From Euphorbia lathyris (taxonomy: Eukaryota > Streptophyta > Magnoliopsida > Malpighiales > Euphorbiaceae), in the NCBI RefSeq assembly GCF_963576675.1, contig NC_088914.1:84070441-84134440 (forward strand): DNA of 64,000 nt, in the 5' to 3' direction. The position numbers and the translations under genes were made by a program. Below, piece by piece: positions 59,106 through 64,000 of this stretch (position 1 is its first letter; the number at the start of each line of letters is the position of its first letter). The notes beneath the pieces were generated by a model, which was not told the origin of the DNA, did no database searches, and saw nothing but the letters and a program-made list of their open reading frames with translations.

Positions 59106-62100
59106 CATTTACTTATAATTAACTTTTATATACAATTAAAATATTACTTTTGGACCTTTTATGTTTCCTTTTCTTTGGTAAAATGAAAACTTTTTTTAAG
59201 TTAGGGTTATTTTTCATCTCTGATAAAATTTGAAATTATATAATTATTACTACCTTAATTATCTAGGTAAAGCAAACAATTAAAGGATCATTTTGTTAAT
59301 TAAGAATATAATATTCAGAAAATAGATGCTTTCAAATATTAAGATAATAATATAGCTGTATAGTGGAATATATTTCGGCTACCTAGCTAGCAAATCTGAT
59401 AGTATAACTATATACATAACATGAACTTAATTTCCCTAATTAAATAAAGAATACTATATAGTTAAATTAGGAATATAATTAAATAAAAAAGTATAGGGAA
59501 GAGGTTAAAAGACAAGGAGCTGACAAAGGCAGTGAATTTTTGGAAGTATGAGCAGTCGTCTCCTTGTGGGCTGACTTTTACTGGTAACTCTTTAATCTTA
59601 ATCATAATCTAATCATGTTTTATTTTTTTAAATTAGTTTAGTATATAATTTTTGGAATTTAGTTGTTGAACTCATATTACTTAAGAATATTCTCTCCTTC
59701 TCCAACACTCTCCCAAAGGCTTCAACTTTCAATGTCTATGATTCTTATTTCTTTAAACAAAACCCATATCCAAAGTTTTCATCTTTTTTCAATTGGGGTT
59801 TATAAAAAAATAAATTAATATTTGGAAAATGAATTTGTTTAATTAAGTGATTAAGTATGAGGATTGGAATGTAATTTGTCTAGCTATATGTAGAAGGGTT
59901 TAGGGAAAAGCAAAATGTTGTCACCAAGGGTATTTTTGTTTCTTTGCTTGTCTTTTTCTTTCTTTGAAAATGAAGAGATTGATTGATTATAATTGTTTGT
60001 GAAATTCAAAGAAAATTTCAAGAGATGGACTAATTTTGATAACCTAGTCACTTGTCATGTGACTATTATTATATGGAAGTTTTAAATTCCTATTCATTCT
60101 CTATTTGTTTAGTTTCACTAAATAATAGTAATTAATTAACAATAATTTCAGATTTTAAGTGTACACATAATAGTGATGTGGTTGAATCCTAAGAGTTTAC
60201 ATGTCAATCTGCAATCTGCACAGAAGCAATGTCAAAGTGAAGGCCGTTGTACAACGAACCCACTTTGATGTCTAAAGATTGGAGGATAATCACAATCAAT
60301 AAACTAAACTTGTAATGTAAGTTTAGTAAAATGAACTAATTTGTTTACGTTGAGCTGAACTTACTCTATTTATACTGATGTTAAATTATAGAAGACGATT
60401 ATGGATTGTGAAGCGGGGAGAGCCACATGAGTGTACCCAGATATCGAAGTCTAATATCCCTCAAGCCTGTGATTTTCGGGATCGAACGTGATTATGGTAA
60501 CGACTGGATCATTGATTGGATCTAGTGAGACTCCTGAATCAAGCTCCATGTTACGCAGTCGTATTACCTTATTTCTTGATCTTCCTATCGCTGAGAGTTG
60601 GTTCGGACTTCTACGACGCCATGTGACAGTGTTATATTTGTCTGATATCAAATAGATATCAAATGGTTTTAATTAAAATTGAGTGTCCGTTAAATTTTTC
60701 TTTTTTCTAGCTACTTTTTGTTTTTTTACTCTAATAATAAAATAGAAGTGTTTGGTATAAGATTGAAAAACAACTACCAACAATTATTTTAAAAGAAAAA
60801 TAATATCGATTATAGATCAATAAACAGTAAATAATAACGACTGAACCAAAGAACGGTACAATAAGATTCAAATTTGTAAATTTAGAAGCAATTGATTTTC
60901 TACGTGAAAAAAGATATATCCTTAATTATTATCACAAAAATGACTATATATATAGATATATTTGGAATAGCAAAATTTTAGTATATGATTTACATATATT
61001 TTTTTAATTATATGTTATCAAAGTATCCCAAAAGGGGAGAGGAGATTTAAGATCTATAGGAATCCAATAAATATACAGAAATCCACATGGTCTGGCTATA
61101 TCAAAAGTTAGAGAATATATGCCTTTTTACAAACCATGTTTATCTTTATTTTAGCTTTCCTTTCTTATTTATGATACACATGTCATAACAGCAAATGGCT
61201 CATTAAATCTAATCCAACTAAACTTTTTAAGACATAAAAATAATTATATGAATATTCTTTGAATATATATATATAATGGTTGGTGGATCACAAATGTATT
61301 GTATAAAGCAGCATTTTCAGTCTTACCCCAAAAAAAAAAAAAAAGTTAAACAAATTTAATTCCATAAAAATTTACTTTGAGATTTATAAGTAGTGTAACG
61401 TCAAAAATAGACGGATTACCATGTTGGGAGGCCGCTCTTGCAAATATATGAGCTAAGAGTTTGCTAGCGTTCGAATAAAACGCACTGAGAAGCCATTGTT
61501 TACTGACAATAAAGATCGTATCTATCCAATGATGTCCCCAAACTCCGAAACATCGGGATTTGTAGACTGTACTACTAAACCTAGAATGCTAAAAAAACCT
61601 ATAACACTAAAATACCACACTTCATGTTATAGGTTTTTCTGGAATATGATAAACCACATTTAACACATAAATTGGTAGTGGAATCGAAGGCACTTACTTT
61701 CTCTCATAACCTTTGAATGGTTTTCTATCCTGCTTTAGCAATTTACAGCGTACACCAAACCCTTGTCGCAGATTTACATGTTCGAGCAGTTGAAATTAAA
61801 GGAACCTAGACAATTAAGCAAATGGAAAGAATAACACTTTGAGTGTGGAAGGGGGAAATGAGTTTTGATTTTAGTGGAAAGCGTGAGTTTGAGCGTTCTA
61901 GCGTTCCGCCATAGAGTTTAGGGGAAAACGTAAGGATAGATGACAATTGATCAAACAAACAATTAAGATGAACGGTGAAGATTAAAGGTATACTTGTAAT
62001 TTAAATTTTTTATTTTTTACTTAATTAATATATAATTGACTGTAAAATTGATAATTGCAACCAGTAAATATGCTTTCAAATCAATCTAGTTGCAATTTTT

Positions 62101-62349
62101 CCAACCAACATAACTTCGGAATTAACTTCGGAATTATTGTTGTTTTATTTATTATAAATATTTTTGTACATATATAATTGATGAGGGGAAAAAGTAGATG
62201 GACAAGATTATATCGTATCCTTTGAATATACATAGGTCGGTTGATATGAAAGATGGAGGACAACTTGTCTAACCAAATAAAAGGGAGCAAAATTTCGTCT
62301 CCTAATGTCAAAGTGAAGCTATCTAAGCAATTTGGATTCCAACCTTCAC
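59106..62349. other. Long gene-free stretch
   Basis: 3.2 kb, AT-rich. 60165-60660 is less AT-rich and looks like an old retrotransposon fragment, and 61385-61560 like a degraded repeat; neither shows a recognisable protein. No RNA gene seen. Confidence 0.45.
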
Positions 62350-62350
62350 A

Positions 62351-62352
<2 letters not shown>

Positions 62353-62402
<50 letters not shown>
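62353..62402. repeat. (TA)n microsatellite
   Basis: About 24 units, directly beside the MITE at 62409. Confidence 0.95.
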
Positions 62403-62406
<4 letters not shown>

Positions 62407-62408
62407 GA

Positions 62409-62813
62409 GGTTAAATTATATACATGGTGTATAATATTTGCCCTATTTTATAATTTGGTGTATAATCTTCAATTTTACATACGAAACTGTACCATTTTTT
62501 AATAACTTCTCATTAAAGTGTACAGCCGGTAATTATAACCGGTCAATGTGAAGTTAATATATCACATCAGCAATTAGACCTCCATAAAAGTAAAAAATTG
62601 ACTGATCAACCTGAAGTCAACGTGTCACGTCAGCAATTTTGATTTTTTAAGAAGGTCAAATTGCTGACGTGGCGCATTGACCGATCATAATTACCAGGTG
62701 TACATTTTAGTGGGAGGTCACTAAAAAGTTATACAGTTTTGTGTGCAAAATCGTAGGTTGTACACAAGTGTGAAAAAATGACAAATGTTGTACACCACAT
62801 ATGTAATTTACCC
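62409..62813. mobile_element. MITE, family M1 copy 2
   Basis: Same arms as 30927-31305 (ggtgta, ggtaattata, gtgggaggtcactaaaa). Starts immediately after the (TA)n tract. Confidence 0.8.
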
Positions 62814-63239
62814 TAATTATATAGGATACGATGCAAAAACATCTAACGTTTACATTTAGAAGCAATTTTACTTCTAACGTATATAATGGTGCAATTTTAT
62901 ATTTAACATTGACAGCCCAAAACAATTTTACTCCTAACATTGACAAATTGGGTCAATTGGAGAAATTATTAATCAAATTATACTCTCGGTAATGAATCTT
63001 ATTATTTACACTTTACATGTGCGTTATTTTATTACTAATTAGTAATAAATCACAAACATATGGTTAAACGTGAATTTTTTAAATTTTTTTTTATAAAATA
63101 TAATGTGTTTTGCAATAGTTGGATAAAAAAAATTCAATTACTTTTCTGAATTTAAAATATTAATCTCAAATTCTATTATTCAATCACAGCAAAATATAAA
63201 ATCTTTTTTTTTTTCTTAGAATCAATTTACAGAAAAATT

Positions 63240-63580
63240 AGTAGAAGCACCCGGTTCTTCATGTCAATGGAAGACCTTCCATACATATTTTGTCATGTCT
63301 AACGTGGATCTACACATATTATAAGAGGTTTCACTATTTTTGTAGTTCCAATACCATGTAGATATTGTCCGCTCTGGCCCAAATCCAACACTTTTGGCCT
63401 CACGGCTTTAAAACGCGTCTGCATGTATTGGATTCACATCTTACTAATAAGCCTCAATCACTTCCTCTCCATTTCCAATGTGGGGTTCAGTTCATTCCTG
63501 CCCTCATCGCTATCCCTTAGAGTCGCTCCTTGCTCAGGCCTTCTACTCCGGCGCCACCCACTCCAGACCGAATCATTACA
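63240..63580 (-). mobile_element. TRIM-like LTR fragment
   Basis: The reverse complement contains cccacattggaaatgg, acgcgttttaaagccgtgag and gcggacaatatctac, the conserved blocks of a widespread plant TRIM-type LTR. No PBS or second LTR follows, so it is a fragment. 48950-49060 is a more distant relative. Confidence 0.45.
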
Positions 63581-64000
63581 ATTTTAATTATTAAACGGGA
63601 TCATAATACACATATCCAAATGTGAATTGAAAACTCTTTAAATGATATGAAAAATCGGATGCTTAATATAGAAACTCTAGTGCTCAAATAATGGATTCTT
63701 GCGTGTGTGTGTGTTTTTTTTTCCGGTGTAGGTATATATTTTTGACTAAGCCATTAATATTCGTCCTTGCTCCACTTCTTCTAATAACTTTGATGGTGCA
63801 TTCAGTCAAATTTGGAACATTCTATATATATTTGTTTTGGTTGTAATCTTTTTTTAATCTTTAATATATTTCAACTTATAAAAAAAACATTTTTTTTTTG
63901 AAAAAATGACTTTTCTTTTTTATTTCAATAATTTTGATGAGATTAAATGTTAGAATTTAATGAACTCTAAACTTGTAACCAAAAATATAATTAATCACTA

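Noticed and set aside
60451..60651. 66-codon frame with MELDSGVSLDPIND
   Set aside because: Looks like a fragment of an old repeat; no domain or splice partners seen.

Overview
This is nuclear DNA of a flowering plant, most probably a eudicot. It is AT-rich, has short exons with GT-AG introns, carries plant-specific regulators (HD-Zip, INDETERMINATE DOMAIN), and is full of Ty1/copia elements primed by plant initiator-Met tRNA. I cannot name the species.

The left third (1-25,600) is a transposon nest with no convincing host gene. A copia element runs off the left edge (leader, PBS and 5' LTR at 1-2194, minus strand). A terminal-inverted-repeat (TIR) element with an 8-bp target duplication (2276-12979) carries a GC-rich minisatellite, and a second, almost complete copia of the same family (3015-12467) sits inside that array. 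Its gag-pol frame is open from end to end except for three stop codons. A copia of another family follows (13352-21613), with near-identical LTRs but a wrecked, partly deleted coding region. A solo Ty3-like LTR with a perfect target duplication (22861-24706) and small inverted-repeat elements close this part. The leaders of both copia families contain clusters of perfect GC-rich hairpins a few hundred bases downstream of the PBS.

The middle and right (25,600-53,100) hold five host genes: the cytosolic chaperonin subunit CCT8 (25820-30612, +, 13 exons); convergent with it, a dynamin-like guanylate-binding protein (32870-39649, -, 13 exons) that has duplicated a whole coiled-coil exon in frame; an intronless HD-Zip class I factor (43501-44061, +); a METTL21-type methyltransferase (46881-47558, -); and an IDD C2H2 zinc-finger factor (49565-53092, -, 3 exons, first intron apparently GC-AG). 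Many small elements (hAT-like, MULE-like, Emigrant-like) sit in introns and between genes, several with exact target duplications.

From 53,100 to the end I find no gene. A MULE-like element with a roughly 310-bp internal palindrome lies inside an older hAT-like relic, followed by a tRNA-derived SINE, inverted-repeat elements, microsatellites and a TRIM-like LTR fragment. The host genes do not form a pathway; they are ordinary single genes separated by transposon-rich DNA.
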